The position numbers were made by a program, and so were the translations under genes. Shown one piece after another: positions 9,162-17,900 of a DNA stretch of 38,851 nucleotides. The notes beneath the pieces were generated by a model, which was not told the origin of the DNA, made no database searches, and saw nothing but the letters and a program-made list of their open reading frames with translations. Origin of the DNA: Chloroflexota bacterium (lineage in GTDB: Bacteria; Chloroflexota; Anaerolineae; Promineifilales; Promineifilaceae). Numbering within the stretch: the first letter of the stretch is position 1; the number at the start of each line of letters is the position of its first letter. Where the stretch lies: the NCBI GenBank assembly GCA_020629055.1, contig JAHDEB010000037.1, forward strand, positions 1 through 38,851, given 5' to 3'.

Positions 9162-9767
9162 TTACTGAATGAAAGGTAAATAGATTTTGTTTGCGCCAAT
9201 CGGGGCCTTGGGGGTTAGCTCGATCTGATCGATATAAAACGGCGTCGCACTTGAAGCATTGCGGAATACAAACGCCTGAAGCTCCCATTCAGTTTCAAGC
9301 TGATTGAGTGGCATTTCAACCCGCATCCACTCGTTGGTGGGTAGGCTGATGGTTTGACTTTCTAGGGTGATCGATACGCTATCCCAGGCCTCAAAATCAA
9401 CCGTTTGGCCCATTTCTGTCCCATAAATGTAAAAACTGATCGATTGATATGCGTTCGGGTCTAGATTTTCAGATGCTAGGATGCGTAGCGCTGTTAGTCG
9501 TGGATCATCTAGTCGAATTTGAAGCGCATGCTGGCCACTAAAGACCGGGTTTCTAGCGGAGTCATCGATAAATCCATCTCCCCACATCGAAGTTGACCAG
9601 TTTGTGCCAAATTGATCGTCATAAATGGTGATGGTGTTGTTTGCCACGGTAGGGGGCTGTTGGGCGGCCGATGCTAAATATGCGTTCAGGAATAGAAAAA
9701 ACAATAAAGCTATCGTTAAGTATGCTGCGGTGTGTTTTAAACGTTGTTGGGTTGTTCTTACGGTCAT
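9162..9767 (-). CDS. Small secreted beta-sandwich protein with C-terminal YLPFI motif
   Basis: The frame is open to 9914, but the start at 9765-9767 is chosen because AAGGAAA lies just upstream and because it places an N-terminal signal peptide correctly (hydrophobic core AAYLTIALLFFLFLNAYLASA). The 201-aa product has a beta-rich body resembling carbohydrate-binding or galactose-binding-like modules. Features are an SGQHALQIRLDD strand, a YQSISFYIYG strand and the late FYIDQIELTP strand that often closes such jelly-rolls. It ends in KIYLPFIQ, a tail shared with other secreted proteins here. No catalytic residues are evident. Its stop faces that of the STAND regulator with 11 bp between them. 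Ligand binding is inferred from fold resemblance only. Confidence 0.65.
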   Translation of the reverse strand: MTVRTTQQRLKHTAAYLTIALLFFLFLNAYLASAAQQPPTVANNTITIYDDQFGTNWSTSMWGDGFIDDSARNPVFSGQHALQIRLDDPRLTALRILASENLDPNAYQSISFYIYGTEMGQTVDFEAWDSVSITLESQTISLPTNEWMRVEMPLNQLETEWELQAFVFRNASSATPFYIDQIELTPKAPIGANKIYLPFIQ

Positions 9768-9999
9768 AATTGATTTCCTTGAATGAGTGGGTGTTGAAAA
9801 AAATTGTGTCTTAAATGATGAGTCTTCTAGTCCATTTGGCCCATCCGAATCGTCATTTTTTAGCCATCCAGTAACCTGCCCGATTACCCAATGACAGGGC
9901 AATACTATTTCCATTACGCTAGAGGCAATTGGTTATTCGTGATAATGCGTTGATGCATTCTCCCCCTTAGGATGAAAAAAAGGAAAGGAGATTTTACAC

Positions 10000-10296
10000 A
10001 TGAACAGCAAAAATGAGTTAGACAAGCTGAACGTATGGGACTGCGACAATGAACATATGTGGTTGAGTTATCCTGGCCCCCACCCAGAAACTTGGCATAT
10101 GGAGCAGCTTCATGCGTCAAAGACGGCGACCAATATGAAGCTGGATAAAAAATCAGCTTGGTTAGTCGCTGGACCAGACGCCTCGGTTTGCCCGATTTGC
10201 GCCATGCGGATGCGGATTAACGAGCGGATACAGGTGAAGGCGCAAGAACGGCCGTTGATCAATCGTCACCGGAAGTCACGCCAGATAATGGCTTAA
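10000..10296 (+). CDS. Small Cys/His protein, possible zinc-binding, unknown function
   Basis: A 98-aa cytoplasmic protein starting at an ATG with a good AAAGGAG site 9-10 nt upstream. It contains CDNEHMW near residues 15-21, several His residues (HPETWHMEQLH) and a late CPIC motif. These could together form a treble-clef or zinc-ribbon-like site. The C-terminal third is strongly basic. I do not recognise the family. It ends one base before the stop codon of the convergent CoA-transferase gene, so any terminator must lie inside one of the two genes. Confidence 0.6.
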   Translation: MNSKNELDKLNVWDCDNEHMWLSYPGPHPETWHMEQLHASKTATNMKLDKKSAWLVAGPDASVCPICAMRMRINERIQVKAQERPLINRHRKSRQIMA

Positions 10297-10297
10297 T

Positions 10298-11425
10298 TTA
10301 GTCAGAAAATTCCGCTTTGATTCTGTCCGTATGTTCACCCAAAGTAGGTGCCGGGTGGAATTCATCGCTGTCAAAATCGGTGATAACCGGCGGTGCAACC
10401 ATGTGGGCAATCTGGTCGTTGACCCTCATCGGCCAGCGGCGTAGCGCGGGATGGGTCGATAAATCAACGACCGAATTCACAGATCCGAAGGCGATTTTAG
10501 ACGCCTGTAATTTTTCAATTAATTGTTTTTTATCATAACGCCCAAACGCTGCGCAAATCGCCGCATCTACATCTTTGCGGTTTTCGACCCTTGCGTTGTT
10601 TGTGGCAAACCGGAGGTCATCAATCATCTCTGGAAGTTCAACCACCTCGGTGCATAGCCTTGCCCACTCTCGATTGTTTTGAATCGATATAACCACAGTC
10701 TCTCCATCTTTTGATTGATAACCACCATATGGAGAGATTGTGGGATGGTTCAGCCCTACTCTTTTGGGTGCCTTACCCCCATAATCTGATTGCATTAGCG
10801 GAACGGTCATCCAATCGGCCGTTGTGCCAAATAAAGAGGTTTTGACCGCACTCCCTTTGCCCGTACGCTCGCGCATAAAAAGTGCTTCCATGATGCCACT
10901 GTAGGCGTTCATACCGGTGCCGATGTCACAGATCGAAACCCCGATGCGTCCATAGGCTTCGGGCGATCCGCTAATGCTGACCAATCCACTTTCACATTGG
11001 ACCAGTAAATCGTACGCCTTCATCTCCTTGTAATCCCCATCCCCATAGCCGGAAATATCGCAGGTAACCAGCCGTCGATTGGCTTGACGTAACGTTTCTG
11101 AGCTGAGCCCCAGCCTTTCGGTGGCACCAGGGGCGATATTTTGAATCCAAACATCCGCTTTGCTTAAAATCTTGCGTAAAAGGGCGATATCTTCGGCCGT
11201 TTTTAAGTCCAGGACCAGCGACTCTTTGCCACGGTTGGCCCATACAAAATATGACGCTTCACCATGAATGGCTGAATCATAGCCACGGGCGAAGTCACCT
11301 CCCGGCCGCTCGATTTTGATCACCCGGGCACCCGCATCGGCCAAGCGGCAAGATGCGATGGGGGCGGCGACCGCCTGCTCTAAAGAGACAACTAACATGC
11401 CTTCAAGTGGTTTTTTGATGTTCAT
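10298..11425 (-). CDS. Family III CoA transferase (CaiB/BaiF type)
   Basis: A 375-aa enzyme that moves CoA between carboxylic acids through an aspartyl-CoA intermediate. The N-terminal MLVVSLEQAVAAP block, the ADAGARVIKIERP glycine loop and the predicted catalytic Asp167 (ICDIGTGMNAYSG) match the family. It lies 30 bp downstream of a hot-dog hydratase of the mesaconyl-C4-CoA type. This pairing is known for mesaconate or itaconate metabolism, such as succinyl-CoA:mesaconate transferase and the mesaconyl-CoA steps of the 3-hydroxypropionate bicycle. A C5 dicarboxylate is therefore the likely substrate, but family III members cannot be assigned by sequence alone. No lyase or ligase partner is inside the window. 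Confidence 0.85.
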   Translation of the reverse strand: MNIKKPLEGMLVVSLEQAVAAPIASCRLADAGARVIKIERPGGDFARGYDSAIHGEASYFVWANRGKESLVLDLKTAEDIALLRKILSKADVWIQNIAPGATERLGLSSETLRQANRRLVTCDISGYGDGDYKEMKAYDLLVQCESGLVSISGSPEAYGRIGVSICDIGTGMNAYSGIMEALFMRERTGKGSAVKTSLFGTTADWMTVPLMQSDYGGKAPKRVGLNHPTISPYGGYQSKDGETVVISIQNNREWARLCTEVVELPEMIDDLRFATNNARVENRKDVDAAICAAFGRYDKKQLIEKLQASKIAFGSVNSVVDLSTHPALRRWPMRVNDQIAHMVAPPVITDFDSDEFHPAPTLGEHTDRIKAEFSD

Positions 11426-11455
11426 AGGTTAGGGCTTTCTGTGCGAATGGGTGAT

Positions 11456-12292
11456 TTAATAGCCAACTTGGGCCGACATCGCCAGGCCGTTTGCTGAGTT
11501 CGCCGCCCAAGCTTTGCCGTGGATGCCTTTGCGGGTGCCATGAATCGTAAAGGGGTCTGGATTAAATAATGGAGAGACCCCTCTATATTCAAACGTTTTA
11601 ATCGGCTCTGCTGGGTATTGATGATAAAAAAGATCTAACAACAATGTTGCGGTTAGCGGCCCGTGGAAGACCAAGTTTGGGTAGCCTTCATGGGTTTGGC
11701 AAAAATCTAAATCATAATGAATTCGATGGCCGTTGAAGGTCAAGGCAGAATAGCGAAACAGCATAATCGGGTCCGGCCGGATTTCGGCCGAAAATGTCCG
11801 ACTGTCTGTTTCAGGAGCGGGTGGCGGATCGGCTAAAGTTTTTGTGGGGTCGGCCGGCTCACGATAGACAATGATCTGTTTTTCGTGTAGGCATCTGGAT
11901 GTGTTTTGAAAAACTTCATGTTCAACAGTTACAAAATAAAGTTGCCCAGACTTACCCGTTTTCGCCGCGATATTGGCGATGGTTGACCGTTTGATTGCAG
12001 GCTGGCCGATGATAATCGGTTGGTCGAAGATTAGGCTGCCACCCGCCCACATGCGCCGGGGTAGGGGAACCGGGGGCATAAAACCACCTAATTTAGGATG
12101 CCCCTCTATACCTAAGCCGGAGAGCTGAACCGCTTCGTGAAAATAGAGCCAGTGCCAAGCCGGGGGCAGCCGGTCACCTTTTTTAAATGTGGGCTCACGA
12201 TCTAACGTGGCGTTCATTCGATTGGCTTGCCCCGCAGTTACGGTATCTTCAACTTCAATCGATTTACCGATCCATTCATTGAGTTCTGTCAT
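11456..12292 (-). CDS. Mesaconyl-C4-CoA / itaconyl-CoA hydratase-like hot-dog enzyme
   Basis: A 278-aa protein of the MaoC/HTD2 hot-dog dehydratase group. The FMPPVPLPRRMWAGG block (about residues 71-85) is the signature I associate with mesaconyl-C4-CoA hydratase (Meh), itaconyl-CoA hydratase and related methylfumaryl-CoA hydratases. The later RYSALTFNGHRIHYDLDF segment is the hydratase catalytic region, with Asn-His and a His-Asp pair, followed by NLVFHGPLTATLLLD. It adds water across the double bond of a branched C5 acyl-CoA, giving citramalyl-CoA in the known pathways. It is the first gene of a two-gene minus-strand unit with the CoA transferase. The substrate isomer is inferred. Confidence 0.8.
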   Translation of the reverse strand: MTELNEWIGKSIEVEDTVTAGQANRMNATLDREPTFKKGDRLPPAWHWLYFHEAVQLSGLGIEGHPKLGGFMPPVPLPRRMWAGGSLIFDQPIIIGQPAIKRSTIANIAAKTGKSGQLYFVTVEHEVFQNTSRCLHEKQIIVYREPADPTKTLADPPPAPETDSRTFSAEIRPDPIMLFRYSALTFNGHRIHYDLDFCQTHEGYPNLVFHGPLTATLLLDLFYHQYPAEPIKTFEYRGVSPLFNPDPFTIHGTRKGIHGKAWAANSANGLAMSAQVGY

Positions 12293-12426
12293 AGGGTCAC
12301 TTTTTATCTTACTGTTTTAAAAACGCTTAACGGACTTCAATGCCGCATGGTACCTATTTTAGCGACTTTTTTTTGAATTTGCCTTAATTTATTGGTAACC
12401 GAAAATTTCTCCGTTACCATTGCCCC

Positions 12427-13719
12427 GTGACACATTGGCTGCCAAATCGATTTATTTATCTCATGCTTTTCGGGGCATCTCTTGCCGGTTGTTCCGATGC
12501 TCCTTCATCTACAATTACAACGGATGAGTCAGGGCCATTGCCGACTGTTGCGCAGGCGATCGTTTTGCCGACCGTGACCCCAACTTCGACTGCGACCCCA
12601 ATACCTACTGATACCCCTACGCCGATCCCAGCAACTAAAACAGCTTTGCCGCCGCCGCCAAATACTCCCACGCCGCTGCCGACGGGAGAAGCGATCCGGC
12701 CGATTTCGGTGCTGGCCACATCAACCCCGGAGCAGTTGGCCGTAACGATTGACCCGGCTTTGGAGTTGGAAAAGATCGATTGGCGACCACCTCAAATGCC
12801 GGTCCCAATCGCTATTCATCCAGATGATCACTATTGGCTCGCACGGCCGATACCGTCAGGCAAGCGGAATTATGATTTGCCTTGGTTTCCGTATGGGAAC
12901 GATGTATTGATTGAATCGTTCGCTCCTTATCGGGTCCATCACGGGGTCGATTTCCCTAATGAGCCAGGGACGACGGTATTGGCGGCCGGAGATGGTGAAG
13001 TCATTTGGGCCGGTCCACTACCCAGCCCGCGTAATGGGGTCAACTATTATGGAAATACGATCGTGATTCAACACGCATGGCAATGGCAAGGACAGGATGT
13101 TTTTACCCTGTATGCGCATACGCTTGAAATGTTTGTTTCAGTCGGGGATAAGGTTCAAACGGGGCAACTATTGGCGGGGGTGGGGCAGTCGGGGCAAGTT
13201 AGCGGCTCACATTTACATTTCGAGGTGCGGGTGGGGGAAAATAACTATTGGGACTCGCGGAACCCGAGTTTGTGGCTGGCACCTTATGAAGGATGGGGGA
13301 CATTGGCCGGCCGCTTTGTTGATCGTACCGGCCGTATGATTCCCAATGCGCGCATTTCTGTTTTTCCGATCGAAACATCATTTGAAACGAGTGTACGGCG
13401 TCAACGAACTTATATGGATGAACGCTTGAAGCCAGATGTGGTTTGGAATGAAAATTTTGTCGTCAATGATCTGCCGGCCGGCACCTACGAAGTGGTTATA
13501 TTGGGGGAATCCGGTCCCGACCTGACGCAGAAATATACTGATCGGATCGAAGTTCTGCCCGGCCGGACAAACTTTCTGGTTGTGCAGGCTGATTATGTTT
13601 ACGTAGAGCCTGTCCCTACACCGGAAACAAGTGAGATTACCGGAACGTTGGGTATCACAGGCACTGTGCCGATAACCGATACGATTGACGAGTCAGATTC
13701 AGATAATGTAGAAGAGTAG
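12427..13719 (+). CDS. Lipoprotein M23 (LytM-type) metallopeptidase
   Basis: A 430-aa protein with a GTG start and a lipoprotein signal ending LAGC, lipidated Cys at 22. A Thr/Pro-rich linker (about 40-95) is followed by an M23 domain with the complete zinc site: HHGVD, with His171 and Asp175, and SHLHFE, with His262 and His264. The intact residues predict an active peptidoglycan endopeptidase. A C-terminal beta domain (about 295-390) resembles carboxypeptidase-regulatory or Cna-B-like modules (GRFVDRTGRMIPNARISVF, LPAGTYEVVI). It probably works outside the cytoplasmic membrane in wall remodelling. An alternative ATG start at codon 13 would leave a very short signal. The gene precedes the methyltransferase gene by 62 bp. 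Confidence 0.85.
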   Translation: MTHWLPNRFIYLMLFGASLAGCSDAPSSTITTDESGPLPTVAQAIVLPTVTPTSTATPIPTDTPTPIPATKTALPPPPNTPTPLPTGEAIRPISVLATSTPEQLAVTIDPALELEKIDWRPPQMPVPIAIHPDDHYWLARPIPSGKRNYDLPWFPYGNDVLIESFAPYRVHHGVDFPNEPGTTVLAAGDGEVIWAGPLPSPRNGVNYYGNTIVIQHAWQWQGQDVFTLYAHTLEMFVSVGDKVQTGQLLAGVGQSGQVSGSHLHFEVRVGENNYWDSRNPSLWLAPYEGWGTLAGRFVDRTGRMIPNARISVFPIETSFETSVRRQRTYMDERLKPDVVWNENFVVNDLPAGTYEVVILGESGPDLTQKYTDRIEVLPGRTNFLVVQADYVYVEPVPTPETSEITGTLGITGTVPITDTIDESDSDNVEE

Positions 13720-13781
13720 TTGAACGTAACGCCTTTCAGGGGATAGCGGTCTGCCTAAAGATTTGAGCTACACTTACGCTT

Positions 13782-14585
13782 ATGAGAGATTCAGACAATC
13801 GGGGAAAATTTGGGCAAAACTTTTTAAAGAACCCCAAAACCGTTCGTAAGCTGGTCAATACGGCCGGTTATAGCAAAAAGGACCATGTATTTGAAATCGG
13901 ACCGGGTGACGGAGCGATTACAAGAGAGCTGGCAGAGGTCGCTGGGCAGGTGACCGCCCTTGAGATCGATCGCAAATTGATCGTCAATTTGAACCAAAGC
14001 CTATCGAAATTTGAGAATGTTTCGATTGTTGAAGGGGATTTTCTAAGATCAAACATGCCTTCAGGCATCACAAGTGTGTTTGCCAATATCCCTTTTAACC
14101 AGACGGCACCGATCATGCAAAAACTGCTTTGGAATGCTGATTGTCCTGACGATGTCTACTTTATTATGCAGAAAGAAGCGGTCGATAAGTTTGTCGGCCG
14201 GCCGGCATCTACTGAATCCTCAATTCACTTCCAACCTTGGTTTAATTTTAAAAATGTGGCCCACATCAATAAGTTTGAATTTCGGCCGGTCCCTTCTGTC
14301 GATGCAGCCCTGATCCACATGCATAAGCGAGATAAGCCGCTTTTAGACCCAAAACATAAAAAGTCATATACCCAATTTGTCTCTTTTGGATTTCGCAGTT
14401 GGAAAAAGAATCTAAAAGTCGGCTTCAAAAACATCTTTTCCTATCCTCAGTGGAAAAGACTCGCTAAAGACAATCGATTTAGCGTCGATTCGATGCCGAG
14501 CCAATTAAGTTTAGATCAATGGGTCGCTGTTTTTAACTATTATTTGGTCGGGGTGCCACCAGAAAAAAAACGGTTGGTTGAGTAG
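13782..14585 (+). CDS. Erm/KsgA-superfamily rRNA adenine N6-methyltransferase, Erm-like
   Basis: A 267-aa SAM-dependent methyltransferase. Visible motifs are the N-terminal GKFGQNFLKNP, motif I FEIGPGDGAIT (37-47), acidic residue Glu61 (ALEIDR), EGDF with Asp86, and the catalytic NIPF (102-105). Housekeeping KsgA proteins usually carry NLPY. NIPY/F, the RPVPSVDAALI block and the short C-terminal domain point to Erm enzymes, which methylate A2058 of 23S rRNA and confer macrolide-lincosamide-streptogramin B resistance. Only 62 bp separate it from the upstream lipoprotein gene, and no leader-peptide attenuator is evident, so expression is likely constitutive. A diverged KsgA cannot be excluded without a tree. 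Confidence 0.75.
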   Translation: MRDSDNRGKFGQNFLKNPKTVRKLVNTAGYSKKDHVFEIGPGDGAITRELAEVAGQVTALEIDRKLIVNLNQSLSKFENVSIVEGDFLRSNMPSGITSVFANIPFNQTAPIMQKLLWNADCPDDVYFIMQKEAVDKFVGRPASTESSIHFQPWFNFKNVAHINKFEFRPVPSVDAALIHMHKRDKPLLDPKHKKSYTQFVSFGFRSWKKNLKVGFKNIFSYPQWKRLAKDNRFSVDSMPSQLSLDQWVAVFNYYLVGVPPEKKRLVE

Positions 14586-14693
14586 TTAGAAACGGGATGA
14601 GGGGGGCAAAAGGGTGATTTGAGCCGGTTGCCTTTCGTCTATTAGTATTCTAAATGAACCGGAGTCTATCGCCGTCAAATCCGGCTCGTTATG

Positions 14694-14723
14694 TTGTTCC
14701 AAATAAAAAAATTGTGATATGAT
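14694..14723 (+). promoter_or_regulatory. Sigma70-like promoter for the subtilase
   Basis: TTGTTC (14694-14699) and TATGAT (14718-14723) are separated by 18 bp, close to the housekeeping consensus. Transcription would start near 14730 and give a leader of about 230 nt. Confidence 0.45.
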
Positions 14724-14735
14724 TTTTCCAATAGT

Positions 14736-14751
14736 ATCCTAGTCCTAGGAT
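14736..14751. promoter_or_regulatory. Palindromic operator candidate
   Basis: ATCCTAG and CTAGGAT form perfect 7-bp arms around TC. The site lies about 12 bp past the predicted -10 box, where a bound repressor would block initiation or escape. No regulator is identified. Confidence 0.4.
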
Positions 14752-14766
14752 GTGTTTTGATGTGAT

Positions 14767-14940
14767 TTAATTAGGAAAAAGGAAGAGGAAGCCTAATTAA
14801 TTATTAGAGAAAGTGCATCTAAGCGCGCATCGCTCCCATTTCAAAGTGTCAAAGTGCCTACTCGCATCACACATATCCATTGAGGATGAATATGTTGTTA
14901 TTGAACCTCACGGGCTTTAGTTTTATTAAAAAAGCTCGTG
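14767..14940 (+). promoter_or_regulatory. Structured 5' leader of the subtilase mRNA
   Basis: TTAATTAGG (14767-14775) pairs perfectly with CCTAATTAA (14792-14800). Further down, TGAGG (14881-14885) can pair with CCTCA (14906-14910), and CACGGGCTT (14909-14917) with AAGCTCGTG (14932-14940, one mismatch). The last two stems share bases 14909-14910, so they compete. The Shine-Dalgarno sequence at 14950-14954 lies just outside. No known riboswitch class is recognised. Confidence 0.35.
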
Positions 14941-14958
14941 CTACAAAATGGAGGAATT

Positions 14959-17900
14959 TTGAAAAAAGGTTTATTCAAACGCAGTTCCCTTTTGGTTGTT
15001 ATGATAACAGCCATCAGCCTGTTGTTAATGGCTGTTACAGGGGTTATTGCAACACCCGCCCGTTCTAAATCTGCCCCTCAAAGTGGTGCCGATTTAGCAG
15101 CGAACGCACCGGTGACATCACACCGGTTAATTGTAGAGCTTGCTTCCCCAGCTCTCGTGGAGTCTAGTGCATCAAGAAGATCTGAAGTTACAGGAAAATT
15201 GGATGTAAGCTCAGCTACGGCTCAAGCTTATATTCAGCAACTGCAACAAGAGCAAGCTCAATTTGTTAAATCGATGACAAAAGCTTTGCCAGACGTTACG
15301 GTTGCGAGCTTTAAAACGGCCGATGGTCAATCTGTTAGCGCAGACTACCAAGTGCTGTTTAATGGTGTCGCTGTTGATGCGGGCCCATCAGCTGATCCCG
15401 GCCAAGTGCGCGCGGATCTGCTAGAGCTAGCCAATGTTAAAGCGGTTTATTTTGATTACGCATATCAACCAGACACCTATGTCAGCTTAGACCTAATCAA
15501 TGCGCCGGCCGCATGGAATAGCGAAGCGATTGGTGGAATGGAAAACGCAGGTGCTGGCATCATGGTCGCGTCTGTTGATGGTGGTTTACATCATGATTCT
15601 GCTATGTTCAACGGTGAAGGCTGGAGCTATCCAGAAGATTACCCTGAAGGTGGTTTGGGAGATAGTGACAATAACAACGGTAAAATTATCGCCTCACGCG
15701 CTTATTTCCGGGATTGGGATCCACCAGTTGCTGGTGATGAAAACTCTTGGCCTGGTGAAACAGGAACCAGCCACGGTGTGCATACCGGTTCAACCGCAGT
15801 CGGTAATGTGGTCCAGACTGAATATCTAGGCTCGGGTATCACCGAAACCTTGAGTGGTGTTGCACCCGCAGCTTGGGCGATGAGCTATAAAGTATTCTAT
15901 CCATCTAACGGACCAAGCAGTGGATCTGCATTCTCTGTCGAGCTTATGGCTGCGATTGAAGATGCTGTCGCTGACGGTGCCCATGTGATCAATAACTCAT
16001 GGGGCGGTGGCCCAAGCTCATTTGGTGGCGAATTCGACGCCCTAGATACCGCTTTGGTTAACGCTGTAAAAGCTGGCGTATTTGTTTCAATGTCGGCCGG
16101 TAACGCCGGTTCTGGCTTGGGAACGGGTGACCATCCATCTGATGAGTACATCAGCGTGGCTGCGAGCACCACAAGCGGCACATACGCGGCCGGAACGTTC
16201 AACATTATCGCTCCTGAACCGCTAACCGGCAGTGTTCAGGCTGCAGGATTTGGAATTGGTAATTTCGGTGCTCAGCTTGACCTTGGGGTGGTATACACCT
16301 ACTCATATGCAACCGCTGCTGCCCTTGAACCAGCTAACTTCGAAGGTTGTAATCCATTTACAACGGCCGACTTTACCGGTAAAGCTGCTGTGATCAGCCG
16401 TGGTGCCTGTGAGTTTAGCGCCAAGGTTTATAATGCTCAGGAAGCTGGTGCTGAATTTGTTGTGATTCATAACAACAGAGATGGCGAGTCGATTCTGAAC
16501 ATGGCCCCGGGTGCAAATGCTGCATTAATCAACATTCCTTCAGTTTTCATCGGCGAAAACAACGGAAACAATGTTGTCGCATGGTATGAAACCCATGGCG
16601 ATGCGGCTGTTCTATCTGTGGATACACGCGGCTTCCAAGCGGGCAATACGCCTGACATGATCGCTGGCTTTAGTAGCCGTGGTCCTTCGGCCGGTCAAAT
16701 GCTTAAACCCGATATTGCTGCTCCTGGTGTCAACATTTTGGCCCAAGGGTATGGCAATGCGACAGGTGAAGCACGTCACACCGGTTACGGTCAAGTTTCT
16801 GGTACCTCGATGGCAGCTCCGCACATTGCAGGTGCTGCAGCACTGATCCGTCAAATGCACCCAACATGGGGCATGGCAGAAATCAAAGCTGCAATGATGG
16901 GTAGTGCCAAGTACATGGACATCTACAATGGGGATGGCTCACCGGCCCAACCGTTGGATATGGGTGCTGGACGACTAGATTTCACTCAAATCGTTTCCCC
17001 AGGAATCGGTGTGATTCTGAATCCGCCAAGTGTGAGCTTGGGCTACGTACCAACCGGTACAACCAAGTCGATGCAAATCCAAGTAACCAGCGTTTCTGCT
17101 ATGACAGAAACCTATAGTCTCTCGACCTTATACACGGGTGAAAGCTTCACCGCGACGACCAGTTTGCCAGGCTTTACCGTTACCCCGATGACATTGACAT
17201 TGGCGGCCGGAGAGAGCGCAATGGTTACCGTCGAGTTTGACTCTTCAATGGGACAAGGTTTAGGCGATAATCAAGGTTACCTGATTCTAGACGGTGCAAC
17301 CTACGACTCACATGCAGCGATGTGGGGCCGGGTAACGCCACAAGCGTTTGCAGATGTCTTGATTATTGACGCTGACTTCAGCTCTGAACTTGGCTTCCCG
17401 AACTACGTTTCGTACTACACTGAAGCATTAGATGATTTGGGCATGTCCTACATCGTCTATGACACGCTCAACGGTGCTGGTTCACCAGCTACGATCCCAT
17501 CAGCGACATCCATGGCCGGTTTCAAAGCGGTCATTATCGCCACTGGTGACAATTTCTATCCAAATGGTACGTTCGGTGTTACAACCGCGTTTACCCAGTT
17601 TGACCTTGATCGCTTAACAGAATACGCCAATGCTGGTGGGATTGTGATTGCGATGGGGCAAGACTTAGCGGCCGTTGTTGATTCGGCTGAAACGGATGGT
17701 GGCAACTTCTTCTACAGCTCATTGCTTGGTGCAGATTTCCTCAAGGACTCTGTCTCTGGCGGTGGATTGCCAACCTTACCGGTTATTCCAGCACCAGAAG
17801 CCCCAGCGGCTCTTGATGGTGCTTGGGTTGACCTGTCAGCAGGTACACAAAGCACTAGCCTATCAGGTGATGATTCTGAAAACGTAGGTGCTGCAACTGT

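Larger units (their letters stand above)
14586..14958. other. Long upstream region of the subtilase gene
   Basis: 373 bp without a credible gene. It contains a promoter-like pair (14694-14723), a palindrome at the predicted start site (14736-14751), and several potential 5' leader hairpins up to the start codon. A distant GAGCCGG/CCGGCTC inverted pair (14621-14627 and 14681-14687) is also present. A 62-codon frame across 14880-15068 overlaps the subtilase start in another frame and is not supported. Confidence 0.5.

Noticed and set aside
9162-9914. Full-length frame to 9914 as the secreted beta-sandwich protein
   Set aside because: The extra 49 residues precede a normal signal peptide, which would then be internal. 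The ATG at 9767 has its own ribosome-binding site.
12456-12719. Gly/Val-rich reading frame opposite the M23 lipoprotein linker
   Set aside because: It is the complement of the Thr/Pro linker codons and lacks a ribosome-binding site or recognisable domain.
13782-14585. Housekeeping KsgA (16S rRNA dimethyltransferase)
   Set aside because: NIPF instead of NLPY and the Erm-like RPVPSVDAAL region argue for Erm. It is kept as an alternative because only a phylogeny would settle it.
14880-15068. 62-codon frame before and overlapping the subtilase
   Set aside because: It overlaps the subtilase signal-peptide region in another frame. A leader peptide was considered, but its length, the overlap and the lack of a clear ribosome-binding site argue against it.
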